Source of the DNA: Ruminococcus sp.
GTDB lineage: Bacteria > Bacillota > Clostridia > Oscillospirales > Ruminococcaceae
Assembly (NCBI GenBank): GCA_015066935.1
Contig: SVNK01000001.1
Span: 1 to 64,000, forward strand
Direction: 5' to 3'
Length of the DNA: 64,000 nucleotides
Program-made: the position numbers and the translations under genes
Shown: positions 41,191-50,289 of the stretch, piece after piece
Layout of the letters: each line of letters starts with the position of its first letter
Numbering within the stretch: the stretch's first letter is position 1
The notes under the pieces: model-generated
Databases searched by the model: none
Told to the model about the DNA's origin: nothing
The model's input: the letters and a program-made list of their open reading frames with translations, nothing else

Positions 41191-43200
41191 TTACCAACCA
41201 TACTCGGGCGGATCGTCCGGAGGAGGTACAACAGGGATAGTTGTTGTAACGATAGGCGGTTCTGTTTGCTGAGGAACGGTTGTAGTAACCTCAGGTATTG
41301 TTGTTGTAATTTCGGGCATAGTTGTTGTTATAACTTCTTCCGTAGTTGTAGCAACTGTTGTGACTTCTGTTACGGTTGTTGACGTAACGCCGTTTTTCGG
41401 GATATAGTAAACTGTAAGACGCTTGCTTTCCTTTTTACTGAACGATGCACCGGGAACGGCAGTCTTCGAATCCACCTCTATAGCAACAACGCTTTCGGGA
41501 GTTCCGTAGTAATAATTCTTTGATTCCACAAACTGGAAATACGCTTCTGTAAATCCTGCCTGTTTAAGACGAATCTTGTACTGTTCAACGGTACATCCGC
41601 TGAAATCAGGGATTATCGCAGTTTCCTTACCCTTGCTGACAGTTACTGTTATGACACTTCCCTTTGCTGCCATTTCACCCTTTTCAACAGACTGCGCGAT
41701 AATCATATCAATATCGTATTCGTCGCTGAAATCATACTTCGGGTCGAGAGTAAAGTACTCCTTCCACTTCTCCTTTGTGGGAGTATAGAACTTGCCCACA
41801 AGGTCGGGAACCTGCGTATCCTTGGGAAGAGTCTCTTCCGTAGCAGAGTCCGACGTTCCCGAAACTATATTGTTCGTTGACGAAGTGTATCCCGAATCAG
41901 TACTGGAAATGGTTTTGGGGTCTTTCAGGATATTCATGATGACAACAAATATTATCATGAATACTGCAAGAAGCAGGATTCCGATAATTACAGGTATCTT
42001 GATTCTGTCAACAGTATTGACCTTTTCGTATCTGTAATGTTCTTCTCTGTTGTCGTAGTAGGGCTGATTGCCGTAGCCGTAATTCTGCGGAGGCGGATAG
42101 TCCTGCGGAGCATATTGCTGCTGTACAGGCTGCTGATATGCAGGTTCATAAGGCGGAGTCTCACGGTAATCAGCTGCATAATTATCGGCTGCTGATACGG
42201 CTGCAGCTGCCGGAGCTGTACTTCTGACTGCTGCAACAGGCTGTTCAAAGAGCTTTGTGACAAGCTCGGTAATAGTCTGTATACGGTCTCTGCCTGAAAG
42301 ATTCATACCTTCCATAATGACACGTGAAACGTGCTGAGGGATATTTGTATTGAGCATTGCAGGTTCACACAGGTCATCGTGCTTAAGACGGCTCATGGAG
42401 TCTACAGGCATACAGCCTGTAAGCGCACGGTAAAGAAGTGCACACACTCCGTATACATCCGTCCACGAACCCTGACGGCTGCTGCTGCTTGCCGAATACT
42501 GCTCGGGAGCCGCATATCCCTTGAAAAGCTCATACTCAAGACCTGCATTAGCCGTTCTAACGGCAGAAACGCAGAATCCCGAAAGTCTCAGGTCGCCCTT
42601 ATCGGTGATATAAACGGTATCGGGACTGATTGCACGGTGAATAATTCCTGCATTATGGAGTCTTCCGATAGTTGTGAAAAGCGGAGGGAAAAGCTTTGAA
42701 ACCTGTTCCCAGCTGAGTTCACCGGCATTCTCCTTGAGATAATCGAGAATCTTTTCGCCCTCAATGTACTCAAAAACCGTGTATGTTGTATTGTTTTCCG
42801 CAAACATATCAAGAACGGGATTGATATTTGAATCGTTCCTGAGTCTTGCGATAGACTTGTTAAGCTCTGTATACTCAGCCATAAAAGCCTTGTATTTTGC
42901 GAGATTGTTGTAATTTACACTTATCGTTGCCTTGCCCTTGATTCTTGTACAAAGATTCACAGGCATATACTCTCTCAGGAGGACTCTGCATCCTGTAGAA
43001 ATGTCATGACCGACATAGGTTGCACCCTCACCATTGAATTCAAGAAGAATACCTACAAGGTATCTGTCATGAAGAACAGTTCCCGGTGTAATGTACATGG
43101 GGTTATGAGGAGTTGTATCGTCGTAGCTGCAGTTCGGACAGACATGAAGCTGGCTGTCATATTTTTCCATACATCTGTAACAGTATTTACGTTCTCCCAA
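41191..43200 (-). CDS. Membrane pseudokinase with zinc ribbon and PASTA-like extracellular part
   Basis: 669 residues from a TTG at 43200 (MGERKYCYRCM), 7 nt after AAGGAGG; the ORF-track extension overlaps the promoter. Order: zinc ribbon (C7/C10/C21/C24), kinase fold from about 44 to 330, one membrane span (IKIPVIIGILLLAVFMIIFVVIMNIL), two PASTA-like repeats, and a Thr/Pro tail (EVTTTVPQQTEPPIVTTTIP). Three key motifs are lost: the VAIK Lys region reads VLLREYMP, HRD is HRA (188-190, the catalytic Asn also Thr), and DFG is SGF (207-209). Likely a pseudokinase that modulates PrkC-type signalling; the shared tail style supports this but does not prove it. Own promoter. Confidence 0.9.
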   Translation of the reverse strand: MGERKYCYRCMEKYDSQLHVCPNCSYDDTTPHNPMYITPGTVLHDRYLVGILLEFNGEGATYVGHDISTGCRVLLREYMPVNLCTRIKGKATISVNYNNLAKYKAFMAEYTELNKSIARLRNDSNINPVLDMFAENNTTYTVFEYIEGEKILDYLKENAGELSWEQVSKLFPPLFTTIGRLHNAGIIHRAISPDTVYITDKGDLRLSGFCVSAVRTANAGLEYELFKGYAAPEQYSASSSSRQGSWTDVYGVCALLYRALTGCMPVDSMSRLKHDDLCEPAMLNTNIPQHVSRVIMEGMNLSGRDRIQTITELVTKLFEQPVAAVRSTAPAAAAVSAADNYAADYRETPPYEPAYQQPVQQQYAPQDYPPPQNYGYGNQPYYDNREEHYRYEKVNTVDRIKIPVIIGILLLAVFMIIFVVIMNILKDPKTISSTDSGYTSSTNNIVSGTSDSATEETLPKDTQVPDLVGKFYTPTKEKWKEYFTLDPKYDFSDEYDIDMIIAQSVEKGEMAAKGSVITVTVSKGKETAIIPDFSGCTVEQYKIRLKQAGFTEAYFQFVESKNYYYGTPESVVAIEVDSKTAVPGASFSKKESKRLTVYYIPKNGVTSTTVTEVTTVATTTEEVITTTMPEITTTIPEVTTTVPQQTEPPIVTTTIPVVPPPDDPPEYGW

Positions 43201-43261
43201 AGCTGCTCCTCCTTTTCGCATTATATTTTTCGAATGCAGACACATTCGGGGTATCATACAT

Positions 43262-43290
43262 ATTGTATCAGCAAAAGCCCGAAAAGTCAA
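43262..43290 (-). promoter_or_regulatory. Promoter of the pseudokinase gene
   Basis: Minus strand TTGACT, 17-nt spacer, TACAAT. Confidence 0.7.
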
Positions 43291-43433
43291 CCTTTTCGGG
43301 AATCTTATTATCGAATCGTCTGAATTTGTATCTTTTTTGTAACATTTCTATGGCACAATTAAAACATTTTGTAATAAATCATCCCGAAAATTGCGGTTTT
43401 ATGATTTGTATTGCGGTCCGTATAAAAACGCAT

Positions 43434-43539
43434 GGACGACCATTGGTCGTCCGCAAGATACAAAAATGAAAAATATTGATTCAACGGGACGTCCGTACAA
43501 CACATGATTACAGTACGGCAATGCCGCAGATAATCATGT
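43434..43539 (+). repeat. Palindromic intergenic element between pyk and the pseudokinase
   Basis: Starts with GGACGACCATTGGTCGTCC (43434-43452) and ends with ACATGATTA/TAATCATGT arms (43502-43539) around CGGCAATGCCG. It occupies the 3' gap after pyk; no gene is present. Confidence 0.6.
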
Positions 43540-43570
43540 TTATCAACAGGATACGTCCATGATTAATATG

Positions 43571-44995
43571 TTATTTTCCGATTTTTTCAACCTTCATGAG
43601 ATTTGTCGTACCCGATACGCCAAGGGGTACGCCTGCTGTAATCGTTACAAGGTCGCCGTCACGGACAAGCTGGTGCTGCTCGGCAGCTTCAACAGCTGCG
43701 GCAAAGAGTTCGTCCGTACTGGTTTTCTCGTCGATGATGAACGGAACAACGCCCCAGCTCATATTCATCTGACGGCACACGGCTTCGTTCATTGTACAGC
43801 CGATTATGGGACAGGCAGGACGATATTTCGAAATAAGTCTTGCTGTCTGACCGCCGAGCGATACGGTGATTATAGCCTTTGCATCAAGGTCATGTGCAGT
43901 CGTAACGGTTGCATGAGCAATAGCCTCAGCGATATTCCTGTCGGACTCAATCTGTCTTGACGAGAAGCGTGCCTTGTAATTGATATTCTCCTCAGTTGTC
44001 TCCGCAATGAGAGCCATTGTCTTGACTGCATCAACGGGATACGCACCTGCTGCAGTCTCTCCCGAAAGCATGATTGCACTTGTGCCGTCGTAGATAGCGT
44101 TTGCAACGTCGGTAATCTCGGCACGGGTAGGTCTTGGATTGGCAATCATTGATTCAAGCATCTGGGTTGCGGTTACAACCTGTTTTCCTGCGTTGTAGCC
44201 CTTTCGGATTATGGCTTTCTGAATGGCGGGAATCTGCTCGAAAGGAATCTCAACGCCCATATCGCCTCTTGCAATCATGATTCCGTCGGCTGCTTCAAGG
44301 ATTTCGTCGATATTCTCAACGCCGTCGGTGTTCTCGATTTTGGCGATTATGCGTACATCGTACCAGCCGAGACTGTGTGTGAACTTTCTGAGATAATTTA
44401 TATCTGCGGCAGAACGTACAAAGCTTGCCGCAATGAAATCAAAGCCCATTTTTGAACCGAATTCAAGGTCGTCCATATCTCTCTCGCTGAGATACGGCAT
44501 GGAGAGCTTTACTCCCGGAACGTTGATTCCCTTGTTGTTGGAGAGCGTTCCTCCGTGAATTACACGGCAGACAATCTCGGTACTGCTGACCTTCTCCGCA
44601 ACAAGTTCGATAACGCCGTCGTTGATGAGGATACGTGTTCCGATGCTGACATCACGGGGAAGCTTCTTGAAGCTGACGCTGCCTGTTTTATTGTCGCAAG
44701 GGACGTCCTCCGTTGTGAGCGTATATGTGTCGCCGTCGAAAATTTCGACAGGCTTGTTGTCAACAAATTTTCCCAGACGTATTTCAGGACCTTTGGTATC
44801 AAGGAGGGTTGCAATGGGGAGGTCAAGTTCCTTCCTGAGTCTCTCGATTACACGCAGACGCTTCTCATGGGTTTCGTAGTCGCCGTGAGAGAAGTTGAAG
44901 CGTGCGACGTTCATGCCTGCAAGCATAAGCTCACGCATGATATTCTCGTCGTCAGTAGCAGGTCCGATGGTACATACAATCTTGGTTTTTCTCAT
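43571..44995 (-). CDS. pyk: Pyruvate kinase
   Basis: 474 residues, without the extra C-terminal PEP-utiliser domain seen in Bacillus. Converts PEP and ADP to pyruvate and ATP. Motifs: RKTKIVCTIGPA, MNVARFNFSHGDYETH, LDTKGPEIRLGKF, the active-site Lys/Glu region IAKIENTDGVENIDEI, MIARGDMGVEIPFEQIP and TATQMLESMIANPRPTRAE. 30 nt after pcrA, probably same transcript. Confidence 0.98.
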   Translation of the reverse strand: MRKTKIVCTIGPATDDENIMRELMLAGMNVARFNFSHGDYETHEKRLRVIERLRKELDLPIATLLDTKGPEIRLGKFVDNKPVEIFDGDTYTLTTEDVPCDNKTGSVSFKKLPRDVSIGTRILINDGVIELVAEKVSSTEIVCRVIHGGTLSNNKGINVPGVKLSMPYLSERDMDDLEFGSKMGFDFIAASFVRSAADINYLRKFTHSLGWYDVRIIAKIENTDGVENIDEILEAADGIMIARGDMGVEIPFEQIPAIQKAIIRKGYNAGKQVVTATQMLESMIANPRPTRAEITDVANAIYDGTSAIMLSGETAAGAYPVDAVKTMALIAETTEENINYKARFSSRQIESDRNIAEAIAHATVTTAHDLDAKAIITVSLGGQTARLISKYRPACPIIGCTMNEAVCRQMNMSWGVVPFIIDEKTSTDELFAAAVEAAEQHQLVRDGDLVTITAGVPLGVSGTTNLMKVEKIGK

Positions 44996-45025
44996 AATTT
45001 ACTCCATTTCGTCAAACGGGTTTGA

Positions 45026-47383
45026 TTAAAGTTTTTTCAGTTTTGCGTAATTTGCCATGATTTTCTTCGTTCCTACCTTTTCGAAGGCGATTTCAAGCAT
45101 GGTATCGTTTGCCATTTTCTTTGCGGAGATTATTGTTCCCTCGCCGAAGATATTATGCGAAACACGCTCACCCGCCTCGTAGGAAGCACTCTCCTTCGGA
45201 GCTGCACCTGCAAGCATTTTGTTTCGTGCAAGCTGCTGCTGAAGCGTTGAGGAGTGAACCTCTGTAACGTGCTTGTCGGAATCGGAAGAACTTCTCATAG
45301 CGGCAGCGTTGTCGTGCTTTTCCATGTTCTCGCTTCCGATTTCACGCAGGAAACGTGAAGTTACATTTCTCTGTGTCTGACCGAAAAGCATTCTCTGGCT
45401 CGCATTCGCAAGATACAGACGCTTCTTCGCACGTGTTACCGCAACATACGCAAGACGGCGTTCCTCTTCAAGGTCCTCCTCGCTGTCGAGGGAGCGTGAG
45501 CTCGGGAAGATTCCGTCGTCCATTCCGACTACGAATACATTTGTATATTCAAGACCCTTTGCAGAGTGAATTGTCATGAGAGTAACCTTATCCTCGTCCT
45601 CGTTATCACGGTCGGCTTCGGTATAGAGTGCGACTTCCTCAAGGAATCCGCCGAGAGTCGGCTCATCAGCCTCGTTCATGTACTGGACGATTGAAGAACG
45701 CAGCTCCTCAACATTTTCGATTTTGGTCTCGCCGTTTTCAAGAGCCTTCAGCGATTCAAGATAACCCGTTTTGTCAATGAGAAGGTCAAGGAACTCGTCA
45801 AGCGGAAGCTCCTCAGCCTTTTCGGTGAGCATACTGAAAAGATTGTAGGCATTCTTCAGAGCCGTCGTCTTTTTCGAAAGCGGAGCATACTCCTCACACG
45901 TTCTCAGGACTTCGTACGGGGAAATTTTAAGGTCACGGCTTATATCCTCGATAAGAGCAAGCGTCGAATCACCGATTCCACGCTTCGGCTCGTTGATTAT
46001 GCGTCTGAAACGGAGCATATCGTTGTGATTGTTTATGAAGCTGAGGTAGGAGGTCACATCCTTGATTTCCTTGCGGTCGTAGAAACGCATTCCGCCGTAT
46101 ACTCTGTACGGAATACCGCTTCTCACGAGGGCACGTTCAATGGCATTTGACTGTGCGTTCATACGGTAAAGCACGGCATTGTCGGAATATTTTCCCGTTT
46201 CCTTGTAATGACTGAGAATAGTATCGGCAACAAATTTTGCCTCGTCGTTCTCGTCCACAGCCTTATACCAGTAAATCTTGTCGCCCTTGTCGCCCTGAGT
46301 CCAGAGGGACTTGGGTTTGCGTCCGTTATTGTGGGAGATTACGGAATTTGCGGCGTTGAGGATTGTCTGTGTTGAACGGTAATTCTGTTCAAGACGGATA
46401 ACCTTTGCCTCCTCGAAAACATTCTCAAAGCCGAGAATGTTTCCTATGTCGGCACCTCTGAATTTATAGATACTCTGGTCGTCGTCGCCGACAACACAGA
46501 GGTTTCTGTGACCTGCCGAGAGCTGCGAAACGAGAGTGAACTGAACATGGTTTGTATCCTGATATTCGTCCACCATTATGTACTTATAGCGGTTGCGGTA
46601 CTTTTCGAGAACGTCGGGGAAGCGGTTGAAAAGTTCTGCCGTGAGACAGAGGATGTCGTCGAAGTCAAGAGCGTTTGCAGACTTCATACGCTCCTGATAC
46701 GCACCGTAGATACGTGCTGTAATCTTTTTGCGGTAGTCCATTCCCGCATTTTCAAGCATCTCCGCAGGCGTAATCATCTTATCCTTTGCAAAGCTTATCT
46801 CGCTGAGTGCCGCACGTGGAGCAAGCTGCTTTTCGGGAATATCAAGGTCTGCCATTATATTCTTTATCATACGCTGGCTGTCGTCGGAATCGTAGATAGT
46901 GAAATCACGTCCGTAGCCGAGAAGCTCTATTTCGCTTCTGAGAATCCTCACGCAGGCTGAATGGAAGGTGGACGCATTTATGTTCATGCCGTCCTCTCCG
47001 AGCATTGCCGTCAGACGTTCACGAAGCTCTCCCGCAGCCTTGTTGGTAAAGGTTATGGCGAGGATATTCCATGGCTTTATCGGGTCAACGGCAATTATGT
47101 CACGCAGAGTCTCAAAATCGTCTGTTCTGCCCTCCGCATAGTCAATGAGGAAAGCTGTGTCTTCGGGAGTTCCCTGACGTGAATCGTCCTCTGACGCTCT
47201 GCCGAAATTAATCATGTTGGCGATGCGGTTTACGATTACGGTAGTCTTGCCGCTTCCCGCACCTGCAAGAACAAGCAGCGGTCCGCTGACGGAAAATACC
47301 GCCTGCTGCTGCATATCGTTCATACGGCTGAAATATCTTTTTAATGCAGCCTTTTTTGCTTCGTTGAAAGAAAGATTACTCAT
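45026..47383 (-). CDS. pcrA: ATP-dependent DNA helicase PcrA/UvrD
   Basis: 785 residues from the ATG at 47383, after ACGGAGAATTTTT; the ORF-track extra codons have no binding site. UvrD-family SF1A helicase: LVLAGAGSGKTTVIVNR (Walker A), MVDEYQDTNHVQF (Walker B), VVGDDDQSIYKFRGADIG, LEQNYRSTQTIL, VTLMTIHSAKGLEYTNVFV and RRLAYVAVTRAKKRLYL. The C-terminal tail holds the expected TudorYLike segment (GERVSHNIFGEGTII). DNA repair and removal of proteins from DNA. Confidence 0.98.
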   Translation of the reverse strand: MSNLSFNEAKKAALKRYFSRMNDMQQQAVFSVSGPLLVLAGAGSGKTTVIVNRIANMINFGRASEDDSRQGTPEDTAFLIDYAEGRTDDFETLRDIIAVDPIKPWNILAITFTNKAAGELRERLTAMLGEDGMNINASTFHSACVRILRSEIELLGYGRDFTIYDSDDSQRMIKNIMADLDIPEKQLAPRAALSEISFAKDKMITPAEMLENAGMDYRKKITARIYGAYQERMKSANALDFDDILCLTAELFNRFPDVLEKYRNRYKYIMVDEYQDTNHVQFTLVSQLSAGHRNLCVVGDDDQSIYKFRGADIGNILGFENVFEEAKVIRLEQNYRSTQTILNAANSVISHNNGRKPKSLWTQGDKGDKIYWYKAVDENDEAKFVADTILSHYKETGKYSDNAVLYRMNAQSNAIERALVRSGIPYRVYGGMRFYDRKEIKDVTSYLSFINNHNDMLRFRRIINEPKRGIGDSTLALIEDISRDLKISPYEVLRTCEEYAPLSKKTTALKNAYNLFSMLTEKAEELPLDEFLDLLIDKTGYLESLKALENGETKIENVEELRSSIVQYMNEADEPTLGGFLEEVALYTEADRDNEDEDKVTLMTIHSAKGLEYTNVFVVGMDDGIFPSSRSLDSEEDLEEERRLAYVAVTRAKKRLYLANASQRMLFGQTQRNVTSRFLREIGSENMEKHDNAAAMRSSSDSDKHVTEVHSSTLQQQLARNKMLAGAAPKESASYEAGERVSHNIFGEGTIISAKKMANDTMLEIAFEKVGTKKIMANYAKLKKL

Positions 47384-47484
47384 AAAAATTCTCCGTTGTA
47401 TCATGTAGTGAAACCGCACTCCGAAACCTTACTGTTAACAGCAGTGCGGCAAAAATAAGCATACACATATTCATTCTTACTGCT

Positions 47485-47514
47485 ATTATAACATAAACCC
47501 GACAGCTTTTGCAA
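47485..47514 (-). promoter_or_regulatory. pcrA promoter
   Basis: Minus strand TTGCAA, 18-nt spacer, TATAAT; about 100 bp before the pcrA ATG. The leader includes an inverted repeat CCGCACTG...GAGTGCGG. Confidence 0.65.
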
Positions 47515-47699
47515 TACATTAAATCCTGTTTTTTATTTTAATAAATCTTATATCCAAGCTTAACAATCGTCGGTTCCATGCGGTTTAACGATGTTTCAGA
47601 CCTCTTTCCCACACAGAAACAATAAATCTGTCTTTGTATCCTTGAAAATTGTGCAGAATTTACGAATCGGGATTTTTTCGGAAAAATTTGCGAAAACCC

Positions 47700-47728
47700 T
47701 TGATTTTTTGTGCAAACGGTGATATAAT
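47700..47728 (+). promoter_or_regulatory. rimP-nusA-infB operon promoter
   Basis: TTGATT, 17-nt spacer, TATAAT; leader of about 125 nt to rimP. The stretch 47515-47699 shows nothing recognisable. Confidence 0.75.
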
Positions 47729-47748
47729 ATGTATGTTAATAGTTAAAG

Positions 47749-47780
47749 CGAAAGACCGGAACCTTCCGGTCTTTCGTTTA
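47749..47780 (+). terminator. Leader hairpin resembling an attenuator
   Basis: 13-bp perfect stem CGAAAGACCGGAA / TTCCGGTCTTTCG followed by TTTATAT, only about 15 nt after the predicted start of transcription. Could stop or pause RNA polymerase before rimP. Confidence 0.55.
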
Positions 47781-47798
47781 TATACAGGCTATTTATAC

Positions 47799-47837
47799 TA
47801 AGGCAATACCGCACAGAGCTTGTGCGGTGCTGCCTTA
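47799..47837 (+). promoter_or_regulatory. Second leader hairpin upstream of rimP
   Basis: TAAGGCA-AT-ACCGCAC / GTGCGGT-GC-TGCCTTA with loop AGAGCTT. Shares its core with 20307-20335. No T-tract; ends 23 nt before the rimP ATG and close to its binding site. Confidence 0.5.
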
Positions 47838-47860
47838 AGACAAAAGAAAGGAATCTGCGT

Positions 47861-48337
47861 ATGAAGCTGAAAAAATTCGGCGGAACAGAGCAAAAGGTCT
47901 ATGACCTCATCAAGCCCATTACCGATGAGCTTGAGTATTTTCTCTGGGACGTCAGCTATGTCAAGGAAGGCGCTCTGTGGTACCTCAGAATCTTCATCGA
48001 CCGTGATGAGGGTATCACCATTGAGGACTGTGAACGTGCTACTGCTCCCATAAGCGACATTCTGGATAAAACCGACCCCATTTCCCAGAGCTATATGCTC
48101 GAGGTCGGCTCGGCAGGTCTGGAACGTGAGCTCCTTAAAGAAGAACACTTCGAGGTCTGCATCGGAGACAGAGTGCGTATCCGCTTTATCAGAGGCATCG
48201 ACGGCGAAAAGGAAATCTGTGCCGAACTTAAAGACGCCGACAAGGAATCTGTTACCGTTGTTCTCGACAGCGGCGAGGAAAAGGTGTATTCCTTCGGGGA
48301 CATCGCCTTTGTAAAGCTTTATCTGGATTTTGAATAA
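47861..48337 (+). CDS. rimP: Ribosome maturation factor RimP
   Basis: 158 residues from the ATG at 47861, after AAAGGAATCTGCGT; the ORF-track start lies in the leader. Two domains as in RimP/YlxS: N-terminal alpha/beta (KKFGGTEQKVYDLIKPI...EYFLWDVSYVKEG, LRIFIDRDEGITIEDCERA, SYMLEVGSAGLERELL) and a C-terminal SH3-like part. Needed for 30S assembly. First of the nusA operon in its conserved place. Confidence 0.96.
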   Translation: MKLKKFGGTEQKVYDLIKPITDELEYFLWDVSYVKEGALWYLRIFIDRDEGITIEDCERATAPISDILDKTDPISQSYMLEVGSAGLERELLKEEHFEVCIGDRVRIRFIRGIDGEKEICAELKDADKESVTVVLDSGEEKVYSFGDIAFVKLYLDFE

Positions 48338-48403
48338 AATGAATCTTCCCTGCAATATCCGTAAGGAGGATTCAGTATAATTATACTGGAGGAATATACG
48401 ACA

Positions 48404-49630
48404 ATGAACAAGAATAACGACTTCTTCAAGGCTCTTGCACTTCTTGGAGAAGAAAACAGCGTAGAAACAGAGCTTCTTATCGAAAAAATCAAGTCCGCTA
48501 TGCTCAAGGCGGCAAGAAAAGCTTATCCCCACAGCGAGGAGAATATCCGTGTGGAAATCGACCCCGCCAATAAAAGATTCGAAATGTACATCGAACAGGA
48601 AGTCATCGACGATTACCCCATCGACGAAAATGAGGTGAATATCGACGTCGCAAAAACTATCGACCCCAACGCTTATGTGGGCGGAAAAATTCTCAAGGAA
48701 ATTGATATTTCCAAGCTCGGAAGAATGGCTGCCCTCTCCGCAAAGCAGTCCATCAAGGGCGATCTCAGAGAAATCAACCGTGAGCAGATGCTCAGCCGCT
48801 TTGAATCAAAGGAGCATGAGTGCCTCACCGTTACCGTTTCACAGGTTGAGCCCGGCAGAGGTACCGTTACCGTCGATTATCAGGGTACAGAGCTTTACCT
48901 CTTCCGCAACGAGCAGATTCCCGGTGAAACTCTTGAAGAAGGCAAGTCCGTGAAGGTCTACGTTACAGGCATCATCGGAAAAACAAAAAAGCCCGTTGTC
49001 AAGATTTCCCGTGCCCACAAGGACCTCGTAAAGCGTCTGTTTGAACTTGAAATCCCCGAAATCTACGACGGCACCGTTGAAGTGAAGTCAATCTCACGTG
49101 AGGCAGGTTCAAGAACAAAAATCGCTGTATGGTCAAAGGACCCCAATGTTGACGCTGTCGGCGCCTGCATCGGTGCAAAGCGTTCAAGAATCACCGCTAT
49201 CGTGAACGAGCTCAGCGGCGAAAAAATAGACATCATCCCATGGAGTGAGGTTCCGGAAGAATTCATCGCAAAGGCTCTCGCTCCCGCAGAGGTTCTCAAG
49301 ACGGTTATCACCTCAGCCGCCGAAAAAACCTGTACCGTAATCGTCCCCAACAATCAGCTCTCACTCGCAATCGGCAACAAGGGTCAGAACGCAAAGCTCG
49401 CTGCTAAGCTCACAGGCTTCAAGATCGACATCAAGCCGCAGTTCGATACAGTTACAGGCGACGAGGCTCCCGAAATGAGTCCCGATTTCGTTATCCCCGA
49501 AGCTCCTTCTGCCGAGGAAATCGCTGAGGAGACTGCTCCCGATGCAATCGTGACTCCCGAAGCTGCTGAGGAAATCCCCGCAGCCGATGAGACTCCTGCT
49601 GAGGAAGCTGCTGCCGATAACGAGGAATAA
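48404..49630 (+). CDS. nusA: Transcription termination/antitermination factor NusA
   Basis: 408 residues; GGAGGAATATACGACA before the ATG. N-terminal RNA-polymerase-binding part (about 1-125), S1 domain (GTVTVDYQGTELYLFRNEQ; VYVTGIIGKTKKPVVKIS), and KH1/KH2 domains (CIGAKRSRITAIVNELSGEKID, IGNKGQNAKLAAKLTG). The last about 65 residues are a Glu/Ala/Pro-rich acidic tail. Controls pausing and termination; its own operon leader holds hairpins, as in bacteria where NusA is autoregulated. Confidence 0.98.
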   Translation: MNKNNDFFKALALLGEENSVETELLIEKIKSAMLKAARKAYPHSEENIRVEIDPANKRFEMYIEQEVIDDYPIDENEVNIDVAKTIDPNAYVGGKILKEIDISKLGRMAALSAKQSIKGDLREINREQMLSRFESKEHECLTVTVSQVEPGRGTVTVDYQGTELYLFRNEQIPGETLEEGKSVKVYVTGIIGKTKKPVVKISRAHKDLVKRLFELEIPEIYDGTVEVKSISREAGSRTKIAVWSKDPNVDAVGACIGAKRSRITAIVNELSGEKIDIIPWSEVPEEFIAKALAPAEVLKTVITSAAEKTCTVIVPNNQLSLAIGNKGQNAKLAAKLTGFKIDIKPQFDTVTGDEAPEMSPDFVIPEAPSAEEIAEETAPDAIVTPEAAEEIPAADETPAEEAAADNEE

Positions 49631-49633
49631 TAT

Positions 49634-49912
49634 ATGAAACCGAAAAAAATACCCATGAGAATGTGTCTCGGATGCGGTGAAATGATGCCCAAAAAAGAGC
49701 TTATCCGTGCCGTGAAGTCTCCCGAAGGCGACATAAGTCTCGATTTCACAGGAAAGAAGTCGGGCAGAGGCGCTTACATCTGCAAAAGTACCGAGTGTCT
49801 CGAAAAAGCCCGCAAAGGCAGACGCTTCGAAAAATCATTCTCGTGCAGGGTAGACGACAGCGTTTATGAGGTGATGATGAATGAGCTTCGATCCGATGAA
49901 GAAAACGGCTGA
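49634..49912 (+). CDS. ylxR: YlxR/RnpM family RNA-binding protein
   Basis: 92 residues, 3 nt after nusA. Family text is clear: RMCLGCGEMMPKKELIRAVKSPEG, SLDFTGKKSGRGAYICKSTECLEKARK, with conserved Cys residues. A small basic RNA-binding protein that in some Firmicutes binds RNase P. Overlaps ylxQ by 32 nt. Confidence 0.92.
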   Translation: MKPKKIPMRMCLGCGEMMPKKELIRAVKSPEGDISLDFTGKKSGRGAYICKSTECLEKARKGRRFEKSFSCRVDDSVYEVMMNELRSDEENG

Positions 49913-50198
49913 CCTGCTTTCAATCTGCATTAAGGCAGGAAAAACCGTCAGAGGATTCGACAGCGTGTGCGGTGCAATCGAAAACGGTACCGCAGCCTGT
50001 GTACTTACGGCTTCCGACGCTTCGGAAAAAACCGTCAAGGAAGCTGCTTTCCGCTGCGGAAAATACAGCGTCCCACTTATTAAAACCGCCCTTTCAAAGG
50101 ACGATATGGCAAGGCTCTTCGGTAAATCAACGGCTGTTATCGCAGTCGCTGACAAAGGCTTTGCGGAGGGATTCGCTAAAATTGTGCAGGCAGAATAA
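49881..50198 (+). CDS. ylxQ: YlxQ-type L7Ae-fold RNA-binding protein
   Basis: 105 residues; GAGGTGATGATGA before the ATG (alternative ATG at 49896). L7Ae/L30e fold: KKTADLLSICIKAGKTVRGFDSVCGAIENGTAACVLTASDASEKT with the expected KAGK and ACxLT-ASD features. Predicted to bind kink-turn RNA. Always linked to nusA-infB in Firmicutes. Confidence 0.92.
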   Translation: MSFDPMKKTADLLSICIKAGKTVRGFDSVCGAIENGTAACVLTASDASEKTVKEAAFRCGKYSVPLIKTALSKDDMARLFGKSTAVIAVADKGFAEGFAKIVQAE

Positions 50199-50289
50199 TC
50201 ACAGCTTGCTGTGTTGACATATACCACATACAATTGAATATTATATGCCGTGAAAATGTCACGGTACTGCAATGGAGGTAATTCAGCCT

